Positions 26,839 through 35,503 of a stretch of 64,000 nt of DNA are shown piece after piece (position 1 is the stretch's first letter; every line of letters begins with the position of its first letter). Position numbers and translations under genes: made by a program. Origin of the DNA: Pseudomonas sp. B21-023. Lineage in GTDB: Bacteria; Pseudomonadota; Gammaproteobacteria; Pseudomonadales; Pseudomonadaceae. Below the pieces are notes generated by a model. It saw nothing but the letters and a program-made list of their open reading frames with translations. It had not been told where the DNA came from and made no database searches. Where the stretch lies: positions 4,809,501 to 4,873,500 of the forward strand of contig NZ_CP087190.1 in the NCBI RefSeq assembly GCF_024749165.1, given 5' to 3'.

Positions 26839-29529
26839 TCAGCGATACCAGGCCGCCCCCTCCTCGCCGATGCCATAAAGCGCCCGCGCCTGCGCCAGCA
26901 CATCCGCCGGCATCACGCCCTGACATACCAGCCCGTACAACGCTGCCAGCACTACGGCATACCGGTCCACCTCGAAAAACCGTCGCAACTGCTGGCGGGT
27001 ATCGCTGCGCCCGAAACCATCGGTGCCCAGGGTGGTATAGGGCGCCTGCACATACTCGGCGATCAACTGCGGCCAGGCACGCACATAGTCGCTGGCCGCG
27101 ATCACCGGGGCGTCGCCGGGCAGGCAACGACGCACATGGCAATTCACCTGCTCCCCGGCTATTGCCAGGCGTTGCGCATCCCTGGCCCCACGCGCCAGTT
27201 CGCTGAAGCTGGTGACGCTGAACACCTCGCTGTCGACCTGCCAGTCATTGGCCAGCAACTCACCGGCAGCGATCACCTCGCGCAGGATGGTGCCCGAACC
27301 CAACAAGCGCACCTGGCCACGGGGAGCGGCCGAGGAATGCCGGGCAAACCGGTACATGCCCCGCAGTACATCGTCGTGCATGTCTTCGGGCAACGACGGT
27401 TGCGGGTAGTTTTCATTCATCACCGCCACATAGTGGAACTCGTCCTGCTGCTCCACCAGCATGCGTCGCGCGGCATGGTCGAGGATCACCGCCAGCTCGC
27501 CGGCAAAGCATGGGTCCCAGGCCCGGCAGTTGGGCACCGTCGCGGCCATGACCAGGCTCGATCCGTCCTGGTGCTGAAGCCCCTCGCCACCCAGCGTGGT
27601 GCGCCCCGCGGTAGCACCCAGCAACAGGCCTCGGGCGCGCTGGTCGGCGGCGGCCCAGATCAGGTCGCCGACCCGCTGGAAGCCGAACATCGAGTAATAG
27701 ATGTACACCGGCAGCATCGGCTCGCCATGCACCGCGTAGGCGGTGGCTGCCGCGACCCATGAGGAGATCGCCCCGGCCTCGGTGATGCCCTCCTCCAGCA
27801 GTTGGCCATCCCGCGCCTCCTTGTAGACCAGCAGCGAGCCCGCGTCCTCCGGTTCGTAGCGTTGCCCGTGGGGCGAATAGATGCCGATCTGGCGGAACAG
27901 GCTGGCCATGCCGAAGGTGCGCGCCTCGTCGGCGACGATCGGCACCACCCGCGGCCCCAACCCAGGCGCCTTCAGCCAGTTGCCCAGCAAGCGCACGGCG
28001 GCCATGGTGGTGGACATCTCCTTGCCCTCGGCGTGCAGGGCGAAACCGCCGAACGCCTCCAGTTCCGGCACGGGCAAGGTGGCGCAGTCGTTGCGGCGCA
28101 GCGGCAACGGCCCACCCAGTGCCTGGCGGCGCTGGCGCAGATAGACCATCTCTGGACTGTCCTCGGCCGGGCGATAGAAACGCAGTTGCTCCACCGCCTC
28201 ATCCGACAACGGCAAATGGAAACGATCGCGGAAGGCCAGCAGCGCCTGCACATCGAGTTTCTTGGCCTGGTGCGCGGTCATCCGCGACTCGCCGGCACTG
28301 CTCATGCCATAGCCTTTCTTGGTCTTGGCCAGGATCACCGTCGGCCGGCCCTTGCACGTCCTGGCGGCGGCATAGGCGGCATGCAGCTTGCGAAAATCAT
28401 GACCACCGCGCTTGAGGGCGTTGATCTCTTCGGCGCTCATATGCGCCACCAGGCGCTGCAAAGCCGGGTTCTGCTTGAAGAAGTGTTCGAGGTTGTAGCT
28501 GCCGTCCTTGGCACCGAGGGTCTGGAACTGCCCGTCGGGTGTCGCCGCCAACTGACGCAGCAGCGCATGTTCATGATCGCGGGCGAACAGTGCGTCCCAC
28601 TCCGAGCCCCACAGCACCTTGATCACGTTCCAGCCGGCGCCGCTGAACAACGCTTCGAGTTCCTGGATGATCTGGCCATTGCCGCGTACCGGGCCGTCCA
28701 GGCGCTGCAGGTTGCAGTTGACGATGAAGGTCAGGTTGTCCAGGCCTTCACGGGCAGCCAGGGTCAGGCCGGCAGTCGACTCCGGCTCGTCCATCTCGCC
28801 ATCGCCGAACACACCCCAGACATGCCGGCCAGAGGTGTCGAGCAACCCGCGATGTTGCAGGTAACGCATGAAGCGCGCCTGATAGATCGCACTGAGCGGG
28901 CCAATGCCCATCGAACCGGTGGGGAACTGCCAGAAGTGCGGCATCAGCCAAGGGTGCGGATAGGAGCACAACCCGTTGCCGGCGACCTCCTGGCGGTAGT
29001 TGGCCAGCTGTTCCTCGCTCAGGCGCCCTTCAAGAAATGCGCGGGCATAGACACCCGGCGCCGAGTGCGGCTGGAAGAACACCAGGTCGCCGCTGCGTTG
29101 CACGCCACCGCCCTCGCCGCGAAAGAAATACTGGAAGCCGACCTCGAAGATTTCCGCCGCCGAGGCGTAGCTGGCGATATGCCCGCCCAGCTCGCCATAG
29201 GCATGATTGGCCCGTACCACCATGGCCAGGGCGTTCCAGCGCAGGATGCCGGTAATACGCTCGTCCAGCTCGAGATCGCCGGGATAAGCACCCTGCTGTT
29301 CCACCGGCACGGTGTTGCGGTAGGCCGAGAAGGCCTGGGCCTCGCGCTCCAGGCCCAGCTCGAGGGCATGGGCCTGCAGGCGCTGCAGCAGGTAGCGGGC
29401 CCGCGTCGGGCCGCAGTGGGCCAGGGTCGAGGCCAGCGCCTCGCACCACTCGGCGGTTTCCGCTGGGTCGCTGTCCAGGGCGGCATCAAGGGCCGTCAAC
29501 GGCTCGTTCGGGTTCATCATCGCTACCAT
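26839..29529 (-). CDS. mdeB: MdeB, AceE-like E1 component (2-oxobutyrate/pyruvate dehydrogenase type)
   Basis: An 896-residue homodimeric-type 2-oxoacid dehydrogenase E1 of the AceE family. The thiamine diphosphate motif GDGEMDEPES...NCNLQRLDG spans about residues 242-280, and the central TK-like domain contains the acid-base region. It lies 24 bases upstream of the methionine gamma-lyase gene and is the counterpart of P. putida mdeB, whose product was described as an alpha-ketobutyrate dehydrogenase E1. It would oxidise the 2-oxobutyrate made by MdeA. No E2 or E3 gene is nearby, so it must borrow these. The ATG at 29529 is preceded by AGG, with ATGs four and five codons later as alternatives. 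Confidence 0.88.
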   Translation of the reverse strand: MVAMMNPNEPLTALDAALDSDPAETAEWCEALASTLAHCGPTRARYLLQRLQAHALELGLEREAQAFSAYRNTVPVEQQGAYPGDLELDERITGILRWNALAMVVRANHAYGELGGHIASYASAAEIFEVGFQYFFRGEGGGVQRSGDLVFFQPHSAPGVYARAFLEGRLSEEQLANYRQEVAGNGLCSYPHPWLMPHFWQFPTGSMGIGPLSAIYQARFMRYLQHRGLLDTSGRHVWGVFGDGEMDEPESTAGLTLAAREGLDNLTFIVNCNLQRLDGPVRGNGQIIQELEALFSGAGWNVIKVLWGSEWDALFARDHEHALLRQLAATPDGQFQTLGAKDGSYNLEHFFKQNPALQRLVAHMSAEEINALKRGGHDFRKLHAAYAAARTCKGRPTVILAKTKKGYGMSSAGESRMTAHQAKKLDVQALLAFRDRFHLPLSDEAVEQLRFYRPAEDSPEMVYLRQRRQALGGPLPLRRNDCATLPVPELEAFGGFALHAEGKEMSTTMAAVRLLGNWLKAPGLGPRVVPIVADEARTFGMASLFRQIGIYSPHGQRYEPEDAGSLLVYKEARDGQLLEEGITEAGAISSWVAAATAYAVHGEPMLPVYIYYSMFGFQRVGDLIWAAADQRARGLLLGATAGRTTLGGEGLQHQDGSSLVMAATVPNCRAWDPCFAGELAVILDHAARRMLVEQQDEFHYVAVMNENYPQPSLPEDMHDDVLRGMYRFARHSSAAPRGQVRLLGSGTILREVIAAGELLANDWQVDSEVFSVTSFSELARGARDAQRLAIAGEQVNCHVRRCLPGDAPVIAASDYVRAWPQLIAEYVQAPYTTLGTDGFGRSDTRQQLRRFFEVDRYAVVLAALYGLVCQGVMPADVLAQARALYGIGEEGAAWYR

Positions 29530-29553
29530 CGCGCAGGCCTCGTCCGTGGCGGT

Positions 29554-30750
29554 TCAGGCACAGGCCTTCAGGGCCTGGGCAATGTCGGCAAGCAGGTCAT
29601 CGATGTCTTCCAGCCCCACCGACAAGCGCACCAGCCCTTCCGAGATGCCATGCTCGGCACGCTGCTGTTGGGTATAGCTGGAATGGGTCATGCTCGCCGG
29701 GTGCTGGGCCAACGACTCGGCATCGCCCAGGCTCACCGCGCGGCTGAACAGCTGCAGGGCGTTCATGAAACGGCGCCCGGCTTCGATCCCGCCCTTCAGC
29801 TCGAAGGCAATCATCCCGCCCGGCAGGCGCATCTGCCGCTGGGCCAGCGCGTACTGCGGGAAGGATGGCAAGCCTGGGTAATGCAGCAACTCGACCTGCG
29901 GCTGCTGCGCCAGGAACTCGGCCACCTGCTGGGCATTGGCGCAGTGACGGTCCATGCGCAGGGCCAGGGTCTTGATGCCGCGCATCAACAGCGAGGCATC
30001 GTGGGGCGAGAGCACGGCGCCGGTCATGTCCTTGAGCCCTTCCAGGCGGATGCGGTCGATCAGCGCCTTGCGCCCCACCACCAGGCCGGCGGTGATATCA
30101 CCATGCCCGGACAGGTATTTGGTGGCCGAGTGCACCACCAGGTCGACGCCCAGTTCCAGCGGGCGCTGCAGGTAGGGCGTGCAGTAGGTGTTGTCGACCA
30201 CGATGCTCAGGTCATGGCCCTGTGCAGCCTCGACCACCGCGGCGATATCCACCAGTTGCATATTGGGGTTGGCCGGCGTCTCGAAGTAGATCATCCGCGT
30301 CTTCGCGGTGATCGCGGCCTTCAGTGCCGGAATGTCGTTGAGGTCGACATGGCGGATCTTCACGCCGAATTCGCCGATGCCGTGGTGCAAATAGGCGAAG
30401 GTGCAGCCGTACAGGGTGCTGCCGACAATCAGCTCGTCACCCGGGCGTAGCAGGGTCCATAGCGTGGCGGTGATGGCGCCCATGCCGGAGGCAAGCGCCA
30501 GCCCGGCCTCGCCCCCTTCCAGGGAGGCCATGCGCTGTTCCAGCAGGCCCAGGGTCGGGTTGGAAATGCGGCTGTAGAAATGCCCCGGCTCTTCGCCGGC
30601 AAAGCAGGCGGCGCCGTACTCGACAGTGGGAAACGCATAGGTGGCGGTCTGGTAGACCGGCGGTACCAGGGCGCCGCCGTGGGACAGCGGATCATAGCCA
30701 TGGTGGATGGCCCGCGTGGAGAAACCGGTGTTGTTGTTGGAGTCGCGCAT
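29554..30750 (-). CDS. mdeA: MdeA, L-methionine gamma-lyase
   Basis: This PLP enzyme splits methionine into methanethiol, ammonia and 2-oxobutyrate. The 398-residue length equals the well-studied P. putida enzyme. Residues known to be important there are at the same numbers here: Tyr59 and Arg61 (phosphate contact), Tyr114, Cys116 (the cysteine that marks gamma-lyases), Lys211 (PLP Schiff base in SATKYLSGH), and Lys240-Asp241. It is divergent from mdeR and heads the mdeAB operon. Confidence 0.95.
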   Translation of the reverse strand: MRDSNNNTGFSTRAIHHGYDPLSHGGALVPPVYQTATYAFPTVEYGAACFAGEEPGHFYSRISNPTLGLLEQRMASLEGGEAGLALASGMGAITATLWTLLRPGDELIVGSTLYGCTFAYLHHGIGEFGVKIRHVDLNDIPALKAAITAKTRMIYFETPANPNMQLVDIAAVVEAAQGHDLSIVVDNTYCTPYLQRPLELGVDLVVHSATKYLSGHGDITAGLVVGRKALIDRIRLEGLKDMTGAVLSPHDASLLMRGIKTLALRMDRHCANAQQVAEFLAQQPQVELLHYPGLPSFPQYALAQRQMRLPGGMIAFELKGGIEAGRRFMNALQLFSRAVSLGDAESLAQHPASMTHSSYTQQQRAEHGISEGLVRLSVGLEDIDDLLADIAQALKACA

Positions 30751-30877
30751 GGCAACAGTCTCTTGTGGTTTGTTATAAGCTTATGCCACCAAGCTGCCGC
30801 GCTTTTTCCAAACTTGCCCACGCAATCGGGCATGTTTTGAAAGAAAAACAACAAAAATTGAAGATGGAGGGCAAGAT
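30751..30877. promoter_or_regulatory. Divergent mdeA/mdeR control region
   Basis: The 127-base gap between the two divergent starts is A- and T-rich near mdeR. It contains the perfect palindrome ATAAGCTTAT at 30775-30784, 25 bases upstream of the mdeA start. A TATAAC-like hexamer overlaps the palindrome on the minus strand. Lrp-type MdeR is the obvious candidate to bind here, but no binding site is proven by sequence. TGGAGG before mdeR is its ribosome site. Confidence 0.5.
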
Positions 30878-31357
30878 ATGCCTTCAGCGCTCGACCGTAC
30901 CGACCGCGCCCTGCTCGCTGCCCTGCAGGACAACGCCCGCCTGACCGTTTCCGAACTCGCCGACCAGGTCGCCCTGACCACCTCGCCCTGCTGGCGGCGG
31001 GTCAAGTTGCTCGAGGACAACGGCTACATCACCGGCTACCAGGCCATTCTTTCGCCCAAGTCGCTGGGCTTCGGGGTGACCGCGTTCGTCAGCATCATGA
31101 TGGACTCGCACACCAAGGAAATGGCCCAGGCGTTCGAGAAACGGCTGATGGAGATCCCCGAGATCGTCGCCTGCCACAATATCTCCGGACGCTATGATTT
31201 TTTGCTGGAGATCCTGGCGCGGGACCTGGAATCGTTTGGCGAATTCACCCGCGAGGTGCTGCAGCGGTTGCCGGGGGTGAAGGAGATCTATTCGAGCTTT
31301 TCGTACAAGGCGGTGAAAGAGCGACGGGTGATTCCCGTTTCCGAAACGCATATCTAG
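30878..31357 (+). CDS. mdeR: MdeR, Lrp/AsnC-type regulator of mdeAB
   Basis: A 159-residue Lrp-family protein. An N-terminal helix-turn-helix (LDRTDRALLAALQDNARLTVSELADQVALTTSPCWRRVKLLEDNGYI) is followed by the ligand-binding RAM domain from about residue 70. In P. putida mdeR is needed for expression of mdeAB, and its divergent placement here agrees. The likely effector is methionine or a related amino acid, which is inference. Confidence 0.9.
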   Translation: MPSALDRTDRALLAALQDNARLTVSELADQVALTTSPCWRRVKLLEDNGYITGYQAILSPKSLGFGVTAFVSIMMDSHTKEMAQAFEKRLMEIPEIVACHNISGRYDFLLEILARDLESFGEFTREVLQRLPGVKEIYSSFSYKAVKERRVIPVSETHI

Positions 31358-31358
31358 G

Positions 31359-31487
31359 GCCGCCCTGCGGCCCATCGCCGCGGTTCGTCGCCACGACAAG
31401 CCGGCTCCCACACCGACCGCGCTGACCTGAAACCCTGCGCCATCCTGTGGGAGCTGGCTTGCCAGCGATGGGCTGCAAAGCAGCCCT
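31359..31487. repeat. Two divergent-sequence REP elements in inverted orientation
   Basis: A first copy (31359-31413) has the core interrupted by a short GC-rich insertion before AAGCCGGCTCCCAC. A second copy (31444-31486) in opposite orientation has TGTGGGAGCTGGCTTGCCAG and a matching flank. They lie between the convergent mdeR and cysNC genes. Confidence 0.85.
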
Positions 31488-31492
31488 AAATG

Positions 31493-31516
31493 AAAAAACC
31501 CGCCGAAGCGGGGTTT
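31493..31516. terminator. Terminator of the cysD-cysNC operon
   Basis: AAAAAACCCGC and GCGGGGTTTTT form a hairpin with a single mismatch in the stem. It stands 19 bases past the cysNC stop on the minus strand and also faces mdeR. Confidence 0.75.
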
Positions 31517-31534
31517 TTCACATCAGGCCATCAA

Positions 31535-33436
31535 TCAGATCGCCCCACGCTGACGCAGCACATCCAGCACCAGCTTCACGCCTTCATCGACGCTGACCGA
31601 CTGGGTGTCGATCACCAGGTCCGCATCCAGCGGCACATCGAACGGGAAGCTCTCGCCCGGGATGTTGTCGCCACCGGCGGCATACAGGCCCTGCGGGTCA
31701 CGCTCGCGGCACACCAGCGGCGAAGCCTGGACGTACACGGTCACCAGGCGCTCCTTGCCGATCAGCGCCCTCGCCTGCTCGCGGCCTTCGGCGTCCGGCG
31801 CGACGAACGCGGCCAGTGTCAGCAGACCGGCTTCGTTGAACTGGCGCGCCACATGGGCGGCGCGGCGCCAGTTCTCGGTGCGCCCGGCGCGGTCCTGCGG
31901 CAGGCCCTTGTTCAGGTCGTGACGCAGGTTCTGGCCGTCGAGCACGTAGACTGCACGGCCCATGTCGAACAGCTTGCGCTCCACGGCGTAGGCCAGGGTG
32001 CTCTTGCCGGCGCCCGACAGGCCGCTGAACAGTACGGTGGCCGGTTGCTGGCCGAAACGCAGGGCGCGCTCTTCGGTGGACACATGAGCCAACTTGCCGT
32101 GTTGGCCAGTGCCACCGTGCGGCAGAACCGGCGGGGCAATGATCATGCCGGCACCGACGGTGCCGTTGGTCAGGCGGTCAATGACGATGAATGCGCCGGT
32201 GGTGCGGTTGCTCTCGTAACCGTCCAGGGCGATGGCGCTGTCCAGGGCGACCTTGACCCGGCCGATCTCGTTGAGTTGCAGCGCGCTGGCCGCGCCCTGC
32301 TCCAGGGTGTTCACATCGACCTTGTGGGTGATGCTGGCGATCGAACCCGGCACATAGCTGGTAGCGCGCTTGATATCGTACTTCTTGCCCGGGAGCATTG
32401 GCTCCTCGGCCATCCACACCAGCATGGCGTCGAACTGGTCGGCCACCGTTGGAACATTGTCGGCATGCACCAGCAGGTCGCCACGGGAGATGTCGATCTC
32501 GTCTTCCATGGTAAGGGTCACCGCCTGGCCAGGCCCGGCGTTCTCCAGTTCACCTTCATAGGTGACGATGGACTTGACCCGGCTGCTCTTGCCCGACGGC
32601 AGCACGACGATCTCGTCGCCCTTGTGCACCACGCCACCGGCGATGGTGCCGGCAAAACCGCGGAAGTTGAGGTTCGGGCGGTTGACGTACTGCACCGGGA
32701 AACGCAGGTCGGTGACATTGCGGTCGGCGGCGATCTCGACAGTCTCGAGGATCTCCATCAACGCCGGGCCCGTGTACCACGGCGAACGCTCGCTGCGGTT
32801 GACCACGTTGTCGCCCTTGAGCGCCGACATTGGCACGAAGTGCAGGCTGCTCGGCTTGAGGTCGATGCCCTCGGCGAACTTCAGGTAGTCGGCCTTGATC
32901 GACTCGAAGACCTGCTCGTCGAAGCCCTTGAGGTCCATCTTGTTGACCGCGACGACGATGTGCTTGATGCCCAGCAGCGATGCGATGTAGCTGTGCCGGC
33001 GGGTCTGGGTCTGCACGCCGTAGCGGGCGTCGACCAGAATGATCGCCAGGTCGCAGGTCGAGGCACCGGTGGCCATGTTGCGGGTGTACTGCTCGTGGCC
33101 CGGAGTGTCGGCGATGATGAACTTGCGCTTGGCGGTGGAGAAGTAGCGGTAGGCGACATCGATGGTGATGCCCTGCTCGCGCTCGGCCTGCAAGCCGTCG
33201 ACCAGCAGTGCCAGGTCGACTTCCTCGCCGGTGGTGCCGGACTTCTTCGAGTCACGGGTGATGGCCTCGAGGTGGTCCTCGTAGATCATCTTCGAATCGT
33301 GCAGCAGGCGCCCGATCAGGGTGCTCTTGCCGTCGTCCACGTTGCCGCAGGTGAGGAAGCGCAACAGCTCTTTGCGCTCGTGCTGGGCCAGGTAGGCGAG
33401 GATGTCCTCGCTGATCAGATCAGATTGGTGCGACAT
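31535..33436 (-). CDS. cysNC: CysNC, ATP sulfurylase GTPase subunit fused to APS kinase
   Basis: A 633-residue fusion that activates sulfate. The N-terminal 440 residues are the EF-Tu-like GTPase CysN (GNVDDGKSTLIGRLLHDS near residue 31, DTPGHEQYTRNM, NKMD) that powers CysD. The C-terminal 190 residues are APS kinase CysC (GLSGAGKSTLAYAVERKL near residue 467, FVAPDAEGREQAR), which makes PAPS. The gene starts 15 bases after cysD. Confidence 0.96.
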   Translation of the reverse strand: MSHQSDLISEDILAYLAQHERKELLRFLTCGNVDDGKSTLIGRLLHDSKMIYEDHLEAITRDSKKSGTTGEEVDLALLVDGLQAEREQGITIDVAYRYFSTAKRKFIIADTPGHEQYTRNMATGASTCDLAIILVDARYGVQTQTRRHSYIASLLGIKHIVVAVNKMDLKGFDEQVFESIKADYLKFAEGIDLKPSSLHFVPMSALKGDNVVNRSERSPWYTGPALMEILETVEIAADRNVTDLRFPVQYVNRPNLNFRGFAGTIAGGVVHKGDEIVVLPSGKSSRVKSIVTYEGELENAGPGQAVTLTMEDEIDISRGDLLVHADNVPTVADQFDAMLVWMAEEPMLPGKKYDIKRATSYVPGSIASITHKVDVNTLEQGAASALQLNEIGRVKVALDSAIALDGYESNRTTGAFIVIDRLTNGTVGAGMIIAPPVLPHGGTGQHGKLAHVSTEERALRFGQQPATVLFSGLSGAGKSTLAYAVERKLFDMGRAVYVLDGQNLRHDLNKGLPQDRAGRTENWRRAAHVARQFNEAGLLTLAAFVAPDAEGREQARALIGKERLVTVYVQASPLVCRERDPQGLYAAGGDNIPGESFPFDVPLDADLVIDTQSVSVDEGVKLVLDVLRQRGAI

Positions 33437-33451
33437 GCTGGAACCCTGAAA

Positions 33452-34369
33452 TTAGAAGTAGCCTTGGCGTTTTTTGTCTTCCATGGAGCCGGCGCCATCG
33501 TGGTCGATGACACGGCCCTGGCGTTCGGACGTCCGGGTCAGGAGCATTTCCTGGATGATGTCCGTCAGGGTCTCGGCTTCGGACTCGACCGCCCCCGTCA
33601 GCGGGTAGCAGCCCAGGGTACGGAAACGCACTTTCTTCTTGACGATGCGCGCCTTCTCCTCGTCGCTCAGGTGCTCGAGGATGCGCTCGTCGTCGATCAT
33701 GATCAGGGTGCCGTTCTTCTCGATTACTTCACGCTCGGCGGCGAAGTACAGCGGCACGATCGGGATGCCTTCGAGGTAGATGTACTGCCAGATGTCCAGC
33801 TCGGTCCAGTTCGACAGCGGGAACACGCGGATCGACTCGCCCTTGTTGACCTTGCCGTTGTAGATGTTCCACAGCTCCGGGCGCTGGTTCTTCGGGTCCC
33901 AGCGGTGCTTGCTGTCACGGAACGAGTAGACGCGCTCCTTGGCGCGGGACTTCTCTTCGTCGCGGCGCGCGCCACCGAAGGCGGCATCGAAGCCATGCTT
34001 GTCCAGCGCCTGCTTCAGGCCCTGGGTCTTCATGATGTCGGTATGCTTGGAGCTGCCATGGGTGAACGGGTTGATGCCCTGCGCCACACCCTCGGGGTTG
34101 ACGTGGGTGATCAGCTCCAGGCCCATCTCTTCGACCATCTTGTCGCGGAAACGGTACATCTCCTGGAACTTCCACTGGGTATCGACGTGCATCACCGGGA
34201 ACGGCAGCTTGCCCGGGAAGAACGCCTTGCGCGCCAGGTGCAGCATGACCGCGGAATCCTTGCCGATCGAATACAGCATCACCGGGTTGTCGAACTCGGC
34301 GGCCACCTCGCGGATGATGTGGATGCTCTCCGCCTCCAGCTGTTTCAAGTGCGTCAGATTGTCGACCAT
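33452..34369 (-). CDS. cysD: CysD, ATP sulfurylase catalytic subunit
   Basis: This subunit adenylates sulfate to APS. The 305-residue protein has the PP-loop-like SIGKDSAVMLHLARKAF segment near residue 34, the VFPLSNWTELDIWQYI motif and the RYRTLGCYPLTG-like region (VRFRTLGCYPLTGAVESEA). It ends with DGAGSMEDKKRQGYF. It is the first gene of the cysD-cysNC operon, beside the methionine-catabolic genes. Confidence 0.96.
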   Translation of the reverse strand: MVDNLTHLKQLEAESIHIIREVAAEFDNPVMLYSIGKDSAVMLHLARKAFFPGKLPFPVMHVDTQWKFQEMYRFRDKMVEEMGLELITHVNPEGVAQGINPFTHGSSKHTDIMKTQGLKQALDKHGFDAAFGGARRDEEKSRAKERVYSFRDSKHRWDPKNQRPELWNIYNGKVNKGESIRVFPLSNWTELDIWQYIYLEGIPIVPLYFAAEREVIEKNGTLIMIDDERILEHLSDEEKARIVKKKVRFRTLGCYPLTGAVESEAETLTDIIQEMLLTRTSERQGRVIDHDGAGSMEDKKRQGYF

Positions 34370-34539
34370 GGCTACTCACGAAAAACGATCTTATGGACGG
34401 CCTGCGGGCCGTGTTCGAGCGAGCCACTTTATCACAGCACCTGATTCTATTTAGGCGGGTGGCTAGATCGAAAAGGTCTAATGATATGACTGGGGGTTTG
34501 GGCAAAAAAGCGTCGCGGGGCAAGCCCGCGATGAGGCCG
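34370..34539. other. Leader of cysD with a short REP-like element
   Basis: The 170-base gap between cysD and the next minus-strand gene must contain the cysD promoter. No clear CysB or sigma70 site stands out. GTCGCGGGGCAAGCCCGCGA at 34512-34531 is a short REP-type palindrome that could stop transcription coming from the Nif3-like gene. Confidence 0.45.
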
Positions 34540-35298
34540 TCAGATCGGATTCGGGCAATCGATGAACAGGTGCTCCAGGGCAAAGCGACGCGCCAGGTAA
34601 TCGCCCAGCGCCTGCACGCCGTAGCGCTCTGTTGCGTGGTGACCGGCGGCGATGAAGCTGATGCCGTTCTCGCGGGCACTGTGGAAGGTCTGCTCCGACG
34701 CCTCGCCACTGAGGAACAGGTCGACTCCGGCGGCGATGGCGGTGTCGATGTAGCCCTGCCCGCCCCCGGTGCACCAGCCGACCCGGCGGATCGTCTGCTC
34801 ACCCTCGATGAGCAGCGGCTCACGCCCCAGTGCCTCCTGCACGCGGCGGGCGAAATCCCGCGCCGATACCGGCTCGGCCAGCGAACCGACCAGGCCGACC
34901 ACCTTGGGATTGTCGGGGTCCAACGGGCCTTCGACGGTGATGTCCAGCTGGCGCGCCAGCTGCACGTTGTTGCCCACCTCCGGGTGCACGTCCAGCGGCA
35001 GGTGGAAGGCCAGCAGGCTGATGTCGTGCTTGAGCAGGGTCTTCAAGCGTCGCTGCTTGATACCGGTGATGCAGGGGTTTTCGCCCTTCCAGAAATAGCC
35101 ATGGTGCACCAGCACCAGGTCGGCCTCGGCCTCGACCGCGGCGTCCAGCAGCGCCTGGCTGGCGGTCACGCCGCTGACGATGCGGCTGACCTGGGGACGG
35201 CCTTCGACCTGCAGGCCGTTGGGGCAGTAATCCTGGATCCTGGCGCTGGCCAGGTAGCGCTCGGCTTCCTCGACCAGGATATTGAGGGCGACGGCCAT
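34540..35298 (-). CDS. Nif3-like dinuclear metal centre protein (YbgI family)
   Basis: A 252-residue member of the Nif3/YbgI family, which forms hexameric rings with a two-metal site. Metal-ligand motifs are LVLVHHGYFW near residue 62, LLAFHLPLDVH near residue 93, and a C-terminal HHATERYG. The family is linked to GTP cyclohydrolase I type 2 annotations and to metal or redox stress, without a settled reaction. The ATG at 35296-35298 has AGGAG nine bases upstream. It diverges from algW. Confidence 0.88.
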   Translation of the reverse strand: MAVALNILVEEAERYLASARIQDYCPNGLQVEGRPQVSRIVSGVTASQALLDAAVEAEADLVLVHHGYFWKGENPCITGIKQRRLKTLLKHDISLLAFHLPLDVHPEVGNNVQLARQLDITVEGPLDPDNPKVVGLVGSLAEPVSARDFARRVQEALGREPLLIEGEQTIRRVGWCTGGGQGYIDTAIAAGVDLFLSGEASEQTFHSARENGISFIAAGHHATERYGVQALGDYLARRFALEHLFIDCPNPI

Positions 35299-35342
35299 GA
35301 AAAATCTCCTCGAATTCGGCATTGCGACGGGCGTCAGGCCCT

Positions 35343-35359
35343 ATAATGGCCGCCATTAT
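35343..35359. promoter_or_regulatory. Near-perfect 17-bp palindrome upstream of the Nif3-like gene
   Basis: ATAATGGC-C-GCCATTAT has perfect 8-base arms around one base and includes a TATAAT hexamer on the plus strand. It lies 44 bases upstream of the Nif3-like start and 144 bases upstream of algW. The form suits a dimeric repressor site. The protein is unknown. Confidence 0.45.
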
Positions 35360-35503
35360 GGGCCGTCGCCGGCGTGGGGGAAACCGCCGGCAGGCGCTCG
35401 GGGTGTCCGGCCATCGCCGTTCGGTATCTTCAGGTGTATGATCGCGCCCGCTCGCGCCCCGGGCCCATAGACACGGCCCCCGTCCCACTCCCAGGATCGA
35501 TTC

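Noticed and set aside
27802..30450. An 882-codon open frame on the plus strand opposite mdeB and mdeA.
   Set aside because: It mirrors the coding frames of mdeB and mdeA and shows no domain or ribosome site.
31490..34444. A 984-codon open frame on the plus strand opposite cysD and cysNC.
   Set aside because: It is the antisense shadow of two well-recognised genes in GC-rich DNA. Its composition (His, Gln, Asp, Val, Leu rich) is typical of such shadows, and it has no family resemblance.
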